A stretch of DNA of 64,000 nucleotides from Eutypa lata (GCA_022661535.1 JAKULF010000012.1:310001-374000), one strand, 5' to 3'. Positions 11,765 through 24,342 are shown, counted from the stretch's first letter. The notes: generated from the sequence alone by a model not told the origin. Translations and numbers: made by a program.

Positions 11765-12004
11765 TCAATCGTGATAGTCATGGATACGGTCGGGGCTAGA
11801 TGATGACGCTGTTGATGATGTCGATACACCGTTCGGCATCGCAGGAACTCCGCGTGGGCTCGACCTCCCTCCTGAACGACGATGGGTTGACCGTGATGCT
11901 GCCTCCATTTGTCTCTTGGTGTGTTGGTGCATGGAGCGCGAGTATGTGGTGATGTCCACAGGGGCAGGGGGGGAGACTGGCATATAAGTCTCTGAGGCCG
12001 ACAT
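11765..12004 (-). CDS. Small Ser-rich protein, 79 aa, unknown function
   Basis: A single-exon minus-strand ORF starts at an ATG in good context (G at -3). Its pyrimidine/adenine-rich leader looks like a normal fungal 5' UTR, and a TATA-like CATATAAG lies about 240 bp upstream. The protein has a compact N-terminal half with M-H-Q-H-T-K-R-Q-M-E-A-A at residues 25-36 and a Ser/Arg-rich tail. I associate this pattern with short hypothetical proteins of Sordariomycetes, but from memory only. There is no signal peptide or membrane segment. It stands alone in a gene-poor stretch, so it could also be a chance ORF. Confidence 0.5.
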   Translation of the reverse strand: MSASETYMPVSPPAPVDITTYSRSMHQHTKRQMEAASRSTHRRSGGRSSPRGVPAMPNGVSTSSTASSSSPDRIHDYHD

Positions 12005-12710
12005 TGCGAATATTGTGAAGTTTTTAAGAAGAAAAATACGGTGGAATATGCTAGTACTTCTGGGTGGATCGGTTGGTCTTCAAGATATTCTAATCCTGTG
12101 AATAGTGTGATGAAGTCGTTCAGAGGTTGTCGAGAGGATGATTCGAGGTTGATTTTCAGGGGGATGCTACTGTTCGGATGAGGGTTGCTTGGATGAACTG
12201 TTATGGGAATGTATAAGCCCTGGACGGGGTTATCAGGTCTTATATGAAGAAGTGAAGACCAAAAAGGATGACAGAGGCTCTGACCTCAGAGGTCTTTGGG
12301 GAACGTGGGTACTCAACTAGTGTAATTTACATCTACATATGTACATACGTATACTCCTCTTTCACAAACGCAAGGCCACCCCCGACGGGGTAAAGTCAGG
12401 GTAACAATAGTGTATCACCCGCTGAGCCCACTACTGCACACTACGCCATTTCCCAGGCAGAGAATATGGAGTAGATCGACATCAGTAGGCACCGTTTCGG
12501 TGTCGGAAACAGCGGATACCCTGGTTCAGATGTCGTAAGATGGAGGGTACGAACTTTCCAATCAACTCAACCACACACATAGTACATAGCAACACTTCGC
12601 ATTCGCCACGTACAACGAGGCTAAGGGTTTGATATACCCTACCAACCAACCCCTATTTGTATATATTAGCAAGTATACTATAGGTACACACATCGATCAT
12701 GGCATGTAGA

Positions 12711-12757
12711 CAGATCGAATGAGAGTTCACAGATCGAAAGGGAGTTCACATATCGAA
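12711..12757. repeat. 19-bp tandem repeat, about 2.5 copies
   Basis: Two adjacent 19-bp units (12711-12729 and 12730-12748) differ at only two positions, and a partial third copy follows. They lie in noncoding DNA. No function is apparent. Confidence 0.7.
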
Positions 12758-13863
12758 GAAAAAGGAGAAGGCCTTGTATGACACTGGCCTTGCTGCAAGT
12801 TCTTGCGGCGAGCTGTGGGATTGGGTGGATATTAACCCTACCAGACATTCGCTTTGCAGATTGGCTTATGGTTTAGCATGTCATCATGCATCCGCGGTGG
12901 GGATGGGCGAAGAATGTGAATGGTTGGCTGCGGGAAGGGTGTTTATTGCACACTAAAAGAATACACTCCACTATGACGATTAATTAAGGAAAGACCCTGC
13001 AGATCTTGAAGTCATTGTAAATACTTCTCATTGGTCACAGGTCTCGTCTCCACTCATATGCTTAACTCAAACCGCAACGCCAAATATCGGTATCTACGTA
13101 ACCGACGAAAGGGCTGGAACGATGACGGTCCTGGTAGTCCCGAATTCTGGGTATGATGTCTATCTTGGCATTCCCTTTAGAGGGTTCTCAGCTTTAACGT
13201 TTCGCCGTTAGAAAATAGGCAGAGATTAAGCCCCCAGGCCGCTTGTTAGGTATGCAAAGTATGTACGTACGTCGAGACCATCGTTAAACGCGGTCATAGA
13301 AAATCTTATGACATCATTGGAAAGGCAACGATCTAGCAATGCGACTACATAACAATGAAAATAATAACAACATTGCCAATGCAAAATCTATGCTAGTAGT
13401 AATATATCAATAATACCTAATATTAAACAGAGGCAATCAAGCAATATGGTCATATTCCAGTCCCAGAGGCTATACACCAATATGTAGGCAGTTATGTTTA
13501 GTGGACTTGCGGCGTTGATCATGGGAATCGGCACGTGAACATTCCGACTACATACCTCATATGTAACTGAGCACACCCACAAAAGTGAAGGGTGCTATGA
13601 ATGAAGCCGAACAGTAACCAGGTGTTGCCGTGCTATTGTTGGCCCGATATTGAATTTTAGGATTTCTAGTGGAAATCGACCAGACAAGGTACTTAGTATG
13701 CCAGGTGTATGTATAGTGAAGACCCTTGCGTACATCAACGCCACCTGTTTGGCCAGAACAAAAGGTAGGCTTGCCATACTTGGAGTCTTGATACATAACT
13801 AGATTAGGTAGGCAGGCTGGCAGACTGGCTGACAGGTAAACGGGATCAAGAAGAAAACGGGAC

Positions 13864-13881
13864 ATACATACATGTATGTAT
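13864..13881. repeat. 18-bp perfect palindrome
   Basis: ATACATACATGTATGTAT equals its own reverse complement, with centre between 13872 and 13873. It is one of several palindromes built from ACAT/ATGT in this window's intergenic DNA and could equally be simple-sequence drift. Confidence 0.7.
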
Positions 13882-16800
13882 ATAGTCGCCTATGATCGCT
13901 GTCGAAATGCACAGGTAGGGGATCTCGCCGCTTGATTGTCATACCATAAGGGTTTTTTTAGGTGATATAACTAGGTACCTGCTGACTACGTCCTACCATC
14001 TTACCTTTCCCACGCAGCCCACGCAGCCCACGCCTATCACTTCTTTATAATTATTCGCCGCACGTGCGGTCCACACTCACAGGTCCTGATCTACAGATAT
14101 CATGTTCATGGTTGTTGAAAGGGCCCGTCAGCCAGCCTACACACTGACACACACCAGCAGACTCAGATATGCGGCGAAACGGGAGAGCAGCGATACATTG
14201 GCAGTCATCACCATCATCTTATCAGTCTGTCAGTGTGTGTGTGTGTATGCATGTACAGGTACAACGGCGGGAGATGTAGATCCATAAGCCAACAGTAATA
14301 CGAAGTATAAATTCCCGACAAACACAGACAAGGGGTCTGCGTCAATGGTCGTGGCTTGCTTTACTTAGTCAGCGATAGCTATGAGGTCACTCACATGGTT
14401 TAAAATCCTCCAATATGTTTCAAACTCTAACTTCGAATTCTCGGGTGTGTTTAGAATTCACAAACATTTTCTTTTATGATGTCAGGTACAATCGTTTGAA
14501 TCGTGATTCTCTTTCGGCTACGGATATGTTTGCCTGTCAAGTTGTGTATTATGAGCGTGGGTTTTACAAATTACATAGGTAACCATGTGCGGGAAAAAAT
14601 GCTTTGACTGCCTGACGCTGTTGACGCCCCCCTTGCCACTGACGACGTTCTGGATTCTCCCTCTTCCTTTTTGGCCTCCCCCCTTCGATGATCGCACGTG
14701 ATGACGAAATCCGACGAACTTATATATCAGCCCCCGGCAGCCAGCCAGCCGGCGGCCCTAAGCTTATTACCACCATCATCATAAAATCCATATATCGCCA
14801 CTTGTCCGCCTATGGCAGTGCACATATAACCACACGAAAAAATGTTATGACGAGCTTTCATTTACATACTGACCGGCACTCTGACATCACAGCACTACTA
14901 ACTCTCAGAACGTGTGCATACAGCCTCGTCAGCCTTTGGAAGATGATTACTATTATGTCGTTCGGGGGAAACAAACGAAGGAAAAGGTTCGAGCCGGCAC
15001 TACTACAATTCGCTTCATACTTGAGAATGTGCGTCATATCCGCCACTAACATCTTGAGAAATGAGTTCCTTTTGTACATCGATCGACGAGTTTTAGACGC
15101 CCCCGAACCCCCCATAGGCAGAAGCTCTCCCTAGATCCAGCCCATCAATCCATTATTCTGTAGTTTAGGCTGACAACCATAAGAGAACGTATAGATAGTA
15201 GCGCTCCGAATGGGGTCCTCACCAGCCATCGTGTATTAAAATAATTAGAGATCATTCGGTGTGCTATGGTAGTTGTTGGCTCGCGTGTAGGTTGATCAGT
15301 TGGTCATGACAGCTTGTGTTTCGTCGTATACCCTTGATGGACGATTTGTTGGACGTGTACTTCTAAACACTCCCAGACTGACGACACCATGTCCTCCCTA
15401 CTAACCCATCAGCTTCTGCGTTAAACAAATAGCATACATCCAAATGCTCTTCGTCATCCTAAAAACTGTCGGTATCTATGGACTGGAATGTAGGCTAGTA
15501 GTTAAGGTCTTATTGATGCTTTGTAGAAGCTTCTAACTAGTCCATGTTTCGGCCGTAGAGCATATATCTTAATCGATACACAAAGCACGTATATTCACTG
15601 AACCCCCAGGGTTAATCATGATGACAAGTCATTTTAGTTCTGTTGACCCTTGGTTTCTTCTTAATTTCCTTGGTTCCTTGGTATGTAAAATATAAAGACA
15701 AGCCCTCGAACGACCTCCCCTTATCCTAAAGTTCGCTAGCTACTACAATATCTATTTTGTCAACTACAAATATGGGGTTTTTATTCTAGTACATGAATTT
15801 TTGTAGTCCAACTACATGCGGGCAGTAAGCTCACCATTGCTTAGTTGTAGGTCTTACCACTCTTGAGCAGGGTGTTGGTTGCCAGAATAAAGCGAAGCGG
15901 AAAGGACCGCCGTTGGAATAGCTTCGACGATCAACGGTAGGCCTCAGGGGAACGACCCCTGCAGGTGGCAAATGACGTCTGAATTCTCATCGGGATCGAT
16001 CGGTTTCCCACTCATCGTGATCATATCCGAAACACAGTGCTATCCCCCGGCAGCCCGATCTACAAACAACGACGTAAACAACCAGGACAACCAGAATGCC
16101 GGATAACATGTTTGAACAGAAATATGTACTAATTATCTGAGCATATCGATGACTTCTACATACATAGACTTCGGCCTCTGAAATGATGTATGGCGCACTC
16201 GAATACCATACAGGGGCCATAGTAGGATAGCATTCCTTCAGTATGACGATGATTTCTTTATGCCAGAAGTTCGGACAAGACTAATGCATAATGACGAGAA
16301 TCGTTCCCGGACCAGAAACGAGCTTTGTGGTACTCCTATCTAACCACATTGATTATACTTTCGATGTTTACATATTCTGTCTCATCGACAATATCATATC
16401 TAATTGATATGGTGATATCTGATAGTTTTAGATCGGCGATATTCTGACCATAGGTGGTGACGATTACAGTTCAACTCACGATCTTGGACTAGGACTTCTC
16501 AGCAGGTAGTTAATTTGCTTTTCTGGGCTCTGCTGCGTTAATCTTCGAGTTACATTGCGCCGTTACTGGGCCTCTTGCTGATACTATGTAATTAATAGGA
16601 CGCCTGCCTCTTAGGACATCCAAAGGAGTACGCTTGTATACAGGCCTGGTATAAACAAACTTGATATACACCAGCAGTAGCATTAAACAAATGCATTGGT
16701 GATGACGCATAGCTGTGTAAGATTTAAGTTTTTGGGTTCAAAGATACCGTTACTTAGATTAGAGATGGGCCGAAGCAGACTGACGTGAAGATATCGCCCA

Positions 16801-17960
16801 CCATATGTTTTTGTTATCTTCATCTTGGTACCGCCGGTTTGTTCTTGTCCCATTGGTTGTGTCTGTGTAGTCTACATTAAGAATATAGATTTAAGCTTCT
16901 CTGAAGTTCTTGGTCCCCATGGTTTCATCCGTGTCATTTTCAAGAAATTTCTTCTCGGATTGTTAGTGAGCACTGCCTATCTTGGGAATCCGTTGATAGC
17001 TAATAAGTTTATAAGCGACTGTTTTATGTGTTTATTAATCACTTCAAATACTAAAAGTGAGTCGTTGAAAAAGATTTAAGTATTGCGATTACATCAAATT
17101 TTATCCTTCGTCAGACACTAGTTATTTCAACCTATTCGGTATAAATTTGTAATTTTGGGACAAGCGATATCTGTGAGCCCCTATTCTGTTCCCCTTAGAG
17201 ATGGTTCGTAATTATCACGGGAGGTACCTGACAGGTCTAGACTGAGGTAATGGTTGCTATTAAAGCACCATAATATTATTATATGATTAATATAGCTTTG
17301 TTGTTCGTATAGTGAAGATTTGTAAGCGTATTGCTGTACCTATACTATCACAATAACAACGCTTAGTGGAGCTTGAAAGTCATTGTTAATTCCAGTCTCT
17401 AAAGATGACTTGATAATACCTATTGGCATTCCTTCTAGCTAGGGCTCTAAGGATAAACGATTTCAATAAAATCAAGCATACCAACCAAGACGCATAAATT
17501 TAAGCCAGCATTTCACGTCTAACAGTTCTTCCTGGGATATTTCAAATTATGTACCCTTGTTTTCCTCATCCTCTGTGTAATTCATTTTATAGCCCACGGA
17601 CCTTACTAAGGCATACCTTAAAGGGGGCCATAATGACAACAACTTATAACATGTCACCAGAACACTTCATTTCCTCGAAAGTTCCAAGTAGGTCAATGTT
17701 GGTAGTATTCTGAAATTCAACGTAGAATAATCATAATTCAAATAAGAATAAAAACCATGTACTAGAGTTCTCGTTCCGTATGGAGCCAATGAATGTTGAA
17801 AACTTAGCGTATTCTTTATTTATATAGGTATACTTGCCTCCTACTTTCTGAGGTATTTACCTCTAATCGGATACGAGATGCCACTGTAAAGTATAGGTCC
17901 TCTAAATCCTGCTCAGTGCAATAGCTATGTAGCAACTCAACGGAGGACGATATTGCTTCA

Positions 17961-18735
17961 TTAATAATCGTCATCGTATCCATCATCGTCGTAGTAGTCA
18001 TCATCGTCGTACCCATCATCATAGCCACCGTCATCGTCTCCTCTATCGTCTCCTCCATCGTCTCCTCCATCGTCTTCTCCCTCGTCTTCTCCCTCGCCTC
18101 CATCCTCTCCTACATCGTCTCTATCGCACTCCCTAAAATATTCACATGGTGCGCTCGCAACTGCCTCTCCAGCGACCTCCTCAAAGAAATCAAAGTGGCC
18201 ATCACCGTGGCCATAGCCCTCCACATAATGGCCGCTATTTTCATAAATCTCCCGCTCGTGGCCAGAGTCACCACTATCGTCTTCTTGGCTTCGAGTTCGG
18301 GGATGGGCATTAGGTGTAGCCTCTTCCTCAGTAGAATCGTTGTCGGCCCAGGCCCGAGCTGCCTGAGCCTCACTCTGACGACGGTGGGCTTCCCAGTCGT
18401 CCTCGAGCATCACGTCCAGAATTTTCGTTGCTTCCACGTAGTCTTCGTCATTGTGAGGTTTTAGACCGTACGATCGCATAAAGGCGTGCTGGTCACCCCA
18501 ACACTCCTTCACCATAGCGTATCTAGACTGGCCGTTGGGATGGACATACTTGGCGTTGGATCGGGCCTGGTAGGTAGCTTGACCCGTGTTTGAACCAATG
18601 TATGGATTGGCACTGGTCATCAAGTCACCCTATAGTTATGATCATGTTAGTGCATGTATGGCGAGATTACTTTTTACTTTCTACCTTGTGACTGGCTTGC
18701 GGCCGGTTAGAGCCTTGGTGAGTCTCCATGGCCAT
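17961..18735 (-). CDS. Hypothetical protein with Asp/Gly/Tyr-rich acidic tail
   Basis: Exon 1 (18685-18735) and exon 2 (17961-18629) join across a 55-nt intron (donor GTAGAA, acceptor CTATAG) to give 239 aa. The start is the first of two nearby in-frame ATGs. An AATTGCAG just upstream suggests an additional spliced 5' UTR or an earlier exon. Residues 1-100 look folded (Y-V-H-P-N-G-Q-S-R-Y, M-V-K-E-C-W-G-D-Q-H-A-F-M-R, then helical sequence to W-E-A-H-R-R). Residues from about 195 form an almost purely Asp/Gly/Glu/Tyr tail encoded partly by a 12-bp repeat. There are no membrane segments. I recognise no family. The acidic tail could suit binding to basic proteins or RNA-associated factors, but that is speculation. 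Confidence 0.65.
18035..18094. repeat. 12-bp coding minisatellite, 5 copies
   Basis: Five head-to-tail 12-bp units of the type CGTCTCCTCCAT / CGTCTTCTCCCT encode Asp-Asp-Gly-Gly and Glu-Gly-Glu-Asp-type tetrapeptides of the acidic tail on the minus strand. The repeat stays in frame. Confidence 0.8.
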
Positions 18736-20280
18736 CTCTAGATGCTGCAATTGGGAGTAAGTAGTCAATGTTTAACGACCGAGCAACGTTGAGATGTTGA
18801 GATTGTTGAAGTACATAGGTTGAGCCCTTTAGTATTGAGTATGTATTACCCACGGACCTATGAGTGTCTCTGCGTGACTTGAAGCAATTTCTTCAACCCA
18901 ACCTACCTACTTCATAGGATTGAAGTTGCAGCGGAGAAGATCGGAAATATGACAATAGGTATGTAGGTATCGATAAGGCTAGCATGGTGCCTACCGATTT
19001 ACAATAATGTGAACATATCGATCTGGCAGGGAAGACCTACCTACCTAGGTACCTATGTAGTTAATAAGTCTTCTTATAGAGAAAGGCTGAGGCCTGTAAA
19101 CTAGATACCTTCATGTATGTCTGTATATACTTTTAGTCACCCTTAGGCAACTATTGATATTCTCAAACAGCACTATCTTTGTGTTACATACCTACCTATC
19201 TAAGAAGCTAGTGTGGGATGGTGTGAATGGATTGAACGTGCTGGAAGGGTCATAGATGGATATAATAACTTGTTCAAATATAGAGAAATTTGATCATATT
19301 CTTCAACCTAAAGCGAAGGGAGGGCAGTGGGATGTGGTTCTCTGATCAGAAGGGCGATTGGAGTAACTTCGGGGGTGTATTCATTATAGCTAGTAGACCA
19401 TTCACATCAAGCCATTGTTCAGAGAAACTTCTATGGCAGTTATTTTCTTTAGTTCGTTATAGACGTAGCTAGAATGAAGTTGATTATCGTATGGTCATCG
19501 TCAAGCTCTCCTAGAGCGACGGGTAGACCGGCGAATGAATGACATTCATTGAAGGTTATACCCCCTGTATGTGTGACTAAGCCACACGTGGCACCTTTCT
19601 GAGCTTTAAGTCTTTGAAGATAGTGCATTACTTTGGAGAACTACTTCGTACATATCCGAAATTTACCTATCAATTTCCCTCTTTACGAAAGTTTCCATAG
19701 ATAAAGTAATAAAACTACACATAAATGTGTTTACAAAGTAATATTGGGGATGACTTGCCTGCTTGACGTAGACTTTTAGATCTTCATGCATGAATGTTAA
19801 GTCTTTATCTAATAGGAAATACGTGCTAGAACAGGTAGACCCTGGGCTAAATTCGTCACGGTGTACGAAGTACTGCATAGAAGATGGCGACTGCCTATCA
19901 GAATAGCCAGATAAGTTAATACATACGTACGTATGTAATGTACTTGAACTACCTATCTTGAACAGGTGCTTATGACATTCTGCAAATCGTGGCTCTCAAA
20001 TTAGGATATCCTCTATGTTCTCATGCGGTTTGCTGTTGTCTTGTCCACTTTATTTTTCTTTGCAGATGAATGCACTGATCTTTGAAGGATTCTGTGGTTC
20101 CTTCTAAACGGTACCACCATTCATCATAAGCTCAAACATCCACAGCACGGCCGGCCGCGCATCGCTCGCTCTCTTAGGTATTAACGTTGCCAGAACGAAG
20201 CCCGATATATTCATCTGCCTTGGCCATCCTATTTGACTATAAGTATTCTCAAATTGTACGGGCATGACCCCAATGCGGGA
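18736..20280. other. Divergent intergenic region
   Basis: About 1.5 kb between the acidic-tail gene and the P4-ATPase gene, holding both promoters. It is rich in short ACCT/AGGT runs, for example around 19039-19062 and 19189-19202. No ORF is supported. Confidence 0.55.
19920..19937. repeat. 18-bp perfect palindrome
   Basis: TACATACGTACGTATGTA is perfectly self-complementary. It lies about 340 bp upstream of the flippase start codon. It could be a dimeric factor site or low-complexity sequence. Confidence 0.7.
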
Positions 20281-23200
20281 ATGCCGCCCTCAACGCCTTA
20301 CCACCCGACCGAACCACCAGATTCCCCAGTCACCGATTCCGATTCCGATGTCGACTTAGATCTAGAACTAGAAGAGCTTGCCCCCTCCACTTCAATACAC
20401 AGTCCGAACTCGCGTCAGCACCCGTCAGCAACTGCCGAGAATCGAGCGCCGCGCATTGCGCTACGAAACCTTCGTATGGGTGGTCTGAGGCGAGCAGGGA
20501 ATCGCAGCCGCGGCTATGGCGAACTCGGTCGCGATATACAAGGCGACGAGGACTCTGTAGGCTTGCTGGACGATGAGGGACACCTACAACGATATTCCGA
20601 CGGAAGTCGGAGTGCTGGTGACGATGCACCCCTCTTAGATGAGCATGGCACACGTTCTTCTGGGCGATCTTCCGGGAAAAACAGCTTAAAGGATCGTGTT
20701 CCAGCCTTAAGATTACCGAGCTTCATGTCAAGTAGCAGTGCGAACCATGCCGACGATGACGATGCAGCCGTTAAAGAGGAAGATGATCCTTCTACAGCAA
20801 GAGTTGTGGCTGTGGGCTCCTCTCAGTCGACCCGATTCCCTCCCAACGTTATCTCCAATGCCAAGTACACGGCCTTCACTTTCCTTCCCATCACCCTGTA
20901 CAACGAATTCTCCTTCTTCTTCAACATGTATTTCTTACTAGTTGCCTTATCACAAGCTTTGCCATCCTTAAGGATAGGATACATATCGACTTACATAGCC
21001 CCTCTAGCTTTCGTTCTTATGATTACCATGGGAAAGGAGGCGTATGACGACATTGAACGACGCCGTAGGGATAACGAAGCGAACTCGGAAAGATACACAG
21101 TTCTTCAATTCGGAGAACCGGGACAGGGGAATTCGTCATCCCGTCCAACACGAAAGTTGAAATCCAGCATGATGCGGAAGGGCCAGCGCCGGAACGTAAG
21201 CCAGGGGGACCGTTTGGCAGATATCCAAGAGGAAGAGGAACGAGCTGAGGGTGAAGGCTACATTGAGCGGTCTTCATTTGTCCAGGACGTTAGCAAGAGA
21301 TCTCGGGACCTCAAAGTTGGAGATGTCCTTAAGCTAGGAAAAGGCCAGCGTGTTCCAGCTGATGTTGTAATATTAAAATGCGTTACACCTGAAGGCACTC
21401 AAAGTCACGGCCAAGTTTCGGATAACACGGGCTCGGAGGCGCTATTGGTCGATCCATTTGAAGACAATACGAAGTCAACATCAGGCAAAGGGAAGGAGCC
21501 CGAAACTTGCACCCCACCACCAGAGGAGAACACCTCTGGCGAGACTTTCATCAGGACAGATCAGCTTGATGGTGAGACGGATTGGAAACTCCGCCTCGCC
21601 TCGCCCCTAACCCAGTCTCTTCCGCTTGAGGAATTTGTGCGTCTGAGGGTTACTGGTGGTAAACCGGACAAGAAAGTCAACGAGTTCATCGGCACAGTGG
21701 AGTTGATGCCAACAAAGCAAGCCGCAATGAGTGTCTATTTCGATGAAAGCGAGCAAGGTGATAGAGGCAACTCAGCCCCTCTGTCTATCGACAACACTGC
21801 CTGGGCGAACACTGTTATTGCGTCACAGGCTACAACGATGGCTGTTATTGTCTATACTGGACCGCAGACACGGTCGGCCCTCTCAACATCCCCTTCTCGA
21901 TCTAAGACGGGGTTGCTGGAGTATGAAATCAACTCTTTGACAAAGATTCTTTGCGCTTTGACATTAGCCCTATCTATTCTACTTGTCGCCCTGGAGGGGT
22001 TTGGCAATACTGAGGGCAATGTATGGTACGTGAAGATCATGCGGTTCCTCGTTCTATTCTCTACAATTGTACCTATAAGCCTTCGAGTGAATCTGGACCT
22101 TGGGAAGAGCGTCTACTCTTGGTTCATCCAAAGAGATCCGGGAATCCCGGGCGCTGTAGTACGCACTAGTACGATACCAGAGGATCTAGGGAGGATCGAG
22201 TATTTACTGAGCGATAAGACTGGTACTTTGACACAGAATGAAATGGAGATGAAGAAAATCCATGTCGGCACGGTATCTTACGCTAACGAGGCAATGGACG
22301 AGGTGGCATCCTACGTTAGGCATGGCTTTGGGAGTGCCGCAAACGAGAAGGCATTGGTAACACCGTCATCAACACATAATGCTACTGGAGGTATCACTGC
22401 AACTCGAACTCGACGAGAAATTGGCTCTCGGGTTCGTGATGTTGTTCTGGCTCTAGCTCTTTGTCATAATGTCACACCTACAACAGAGGAGGAGAACGGT
22501 CAAACTGTGATTTCCTATCAAGCGTCGTCCCCTGATGAGATTGCAATTGTGCGTTGGACTGAGTCTGTCGGGCTCCGGCTCTCGTATCGAGACCGCAAGG
22601 GCATGATCCTAGAATCGAAGGATTCCGGAAAGACTGCTGTGCAAGTAAGGATACTGGACGTCTTCCCCTTTACTTCCGAGGGGAAGCGCATGGGCATTAT
22701 TGTTCAGTTCTACGAGCATGCGCAGACCCCTCTTCCTAGTCTGGACACCGGAGAAATCTGGTTCTTCCAAAAGGGAGCCGACACAGTCATGGGATCTATC
22801 GTGGCTGCGAACGACTGGTTGGACGAGGAGACTGCTAACATGGCCCGAGAAGGCCTGCGAACTCTGGTCGTCGGACGCAAGAAACTATCTATTGACCACT
22901 ATCGGGAGTTCTCAAGCGCTTATCAAGAGGCATCCATGGCTATCAACGGAAGAGATACTGGGATGCAGCGTATTGTAGGCGAATACCTCGAACGTGACTT
23001 AGAGTTATTGGGTGTTACTGGTGTCGAGGACAAGCTGCAGAGAGATGTGAAGCCGTCCCTAGAACTCTTGCGCAATGCTGGCATAAAAATTTGGATGTTG
23101 ACGGGAGACAAAGTCGAAACAGCCAGATGTGTCGCCATTAGCTCAAAACTGGTTGCCCGTGGACAGTACATCTACACCGTCGCCAAGCTCAAGCGTAAAG

Positions 23201-24342
23201 ACAATGCTCAAGACCACCTTGATTTCCTTCGAAGCAGGACTGATTCTTGTTTGTTAATCGATGGAGAGAGTCTGACTCTTTTCTTAACACACTTCCGAAG
23301 CGAATTCATCTCAGTAGCCGTGCGACTACCTACCGTCGTAGCATGCCGTTGCTCCCCCACCCAGAAAGCCGATATTGCGACGCTCATCAAAGAGTTTACT
23401 AAGAAGCGAGTCTGCTGCATTGGTGACGGTGGAAACGATGTTTCGATGATCCAGGCTGCAGACGTAGGTGTTGGTATAGTTGGTAAGGAGGGTCGACAAG
23501 CCAGTCTTGCCGCCGACTTCTCCATTGAACACTTCTGTCACCTTACCAAACTCCTCGTCTGGCATGGCCGCAACAGTTACAAACGAAGCGCAAAACTTGC
23601 CCAGTTTGTCATTCACCGTGGACTTATCTTTGCCGTCTGCCAGACGATGTACAGCATCGCTATCAAATTTGAGCCGGAGGGTCTTTACAAGGTATGTTGA
23701 TCATTTACTCCCCATTTATAGTGATTGGTACTAAAGGTTATTTAGGACTGGCTTCTCGTTGGTTATGCAACTATTTACACAGCCGCCCCGGTTCTGTCAC
23801 TTGTTCTTGATAAAGACGTTGATGAGAACCTCGCCAACCTCTACCCGGAACTCTACAAGGAACTCACCTCGGGCCGCTCTCTCTCGTACCGCACATTCTT
23901 CGTTTGGGTATTTGTCTCGATATACCAAGGTGGTATAATACAGGGTCTATCGCAAATCCTCACTGAAGTCGACGGGCCCAAGATGGTTGCGGTTAGTTAC
24001 ACGGTTTTGGTACTCAATGAGCTCCTGATGGTTGCGATGGAAATCACGACTTGGCATATCGTCATGATTTTATCTATCCTGGGGACATTCCTTGGTTTTG
24101 TCGGTTCTATGCCTTTCCTTGGCGATTACTTTGATCTCGACTTCGTGCTCACTTGGTAAGTTGTTTGCAATTCCTACCCTTATACTTTCAAATGCCTGTC
24201 TCTCTCAAATTAACATGGCTGCAGGGGATTCGCCTGGCGGGTGGTAGCCATCGGCTCGGTTTCTCTTATCCCACCATATGTCGTGAAGGTGGTAAGAAGG
24301 ACAATGAAGCCGCCATCGTATAGAAAGGTTCAAGGGATCTGA
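20281..24342 (+). CDS. NEO1: P4-type ATPase, Neo1-class phospholipid flippase
   Basis: Exons 20281-23691, 23746-24155 and 24225-24342 give 1312 aa. Both introns are short (54 and 69 nt) with TTTAG and TGCAG acceptors. The start is the first in-frame ATG, M-P-P-S-T-P-Y-H-P. Core motifs are D-G-E-T at 430-433, P-I-S-L-R-V-N at 598-604, D-K-T-G-T-L-T with phospho-acceptor Asp645, and G-D-G-G-N-D-V at 1048-1054. P-I-S-L-R-V-N-L-D instead of P-I-S-L-Y-V is the mark of the Neo1/ATP9A-B class, which works without a Cdc50 subunit. The N-terminal ~200 residues are an acidic, Ser-rich cytosolic arm before the first membrane helices. The final helices lie in exons 2 and 3. In yeast, Neo1 keeps aminophospholipids on the cytosolic face of Golgi and endosome membranes. 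Confidence 0.95.

Larger units (their letters stand above)
12005..17960. other. Long gene-poor region, partly AT-rich
   Basis: Almost 6 kb without a gene I can support. The stretch from about 16.4 to 17.9 kb is visibly AT-rich. One 77-aa minus-strand ORF (15987-16220) has a good start context and a single hydrophobic segment (L-S-G-I-L-V-V-L-V-V-Y-V-V-V-C) but no other support. A 148-aa plus-strand ORF at 14688-15134 has no recognisable feature. I see no transposase, reverse transcriptase or terminal repeats. Confidence 0.5.

Noticed and set aside
14980..15000. GGTTCGAGCC, like a tRNA B box
   Set aside because: No A box at the right distance and no foldable acceptor or anticodon stem around it.
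14688..15134. 148-aa plus-strand ORF in the gene-poor region
   Set aside because: No domain, signal peptide or plausible splice partner; the composition looks random.
16825..17079. 84-aa plus-strand frame with hydrophobic stretches
   Set aside because: It lies in AT-rich DNA, has no convincing ATG context or homology, and hydrophobic codons are expected there by composition.
17816..18103. Minus-strand ORF with M-E-E-T repeats
   Set aside because: It is the 12-bp repeat of the acidic-tail gene read in another frame.
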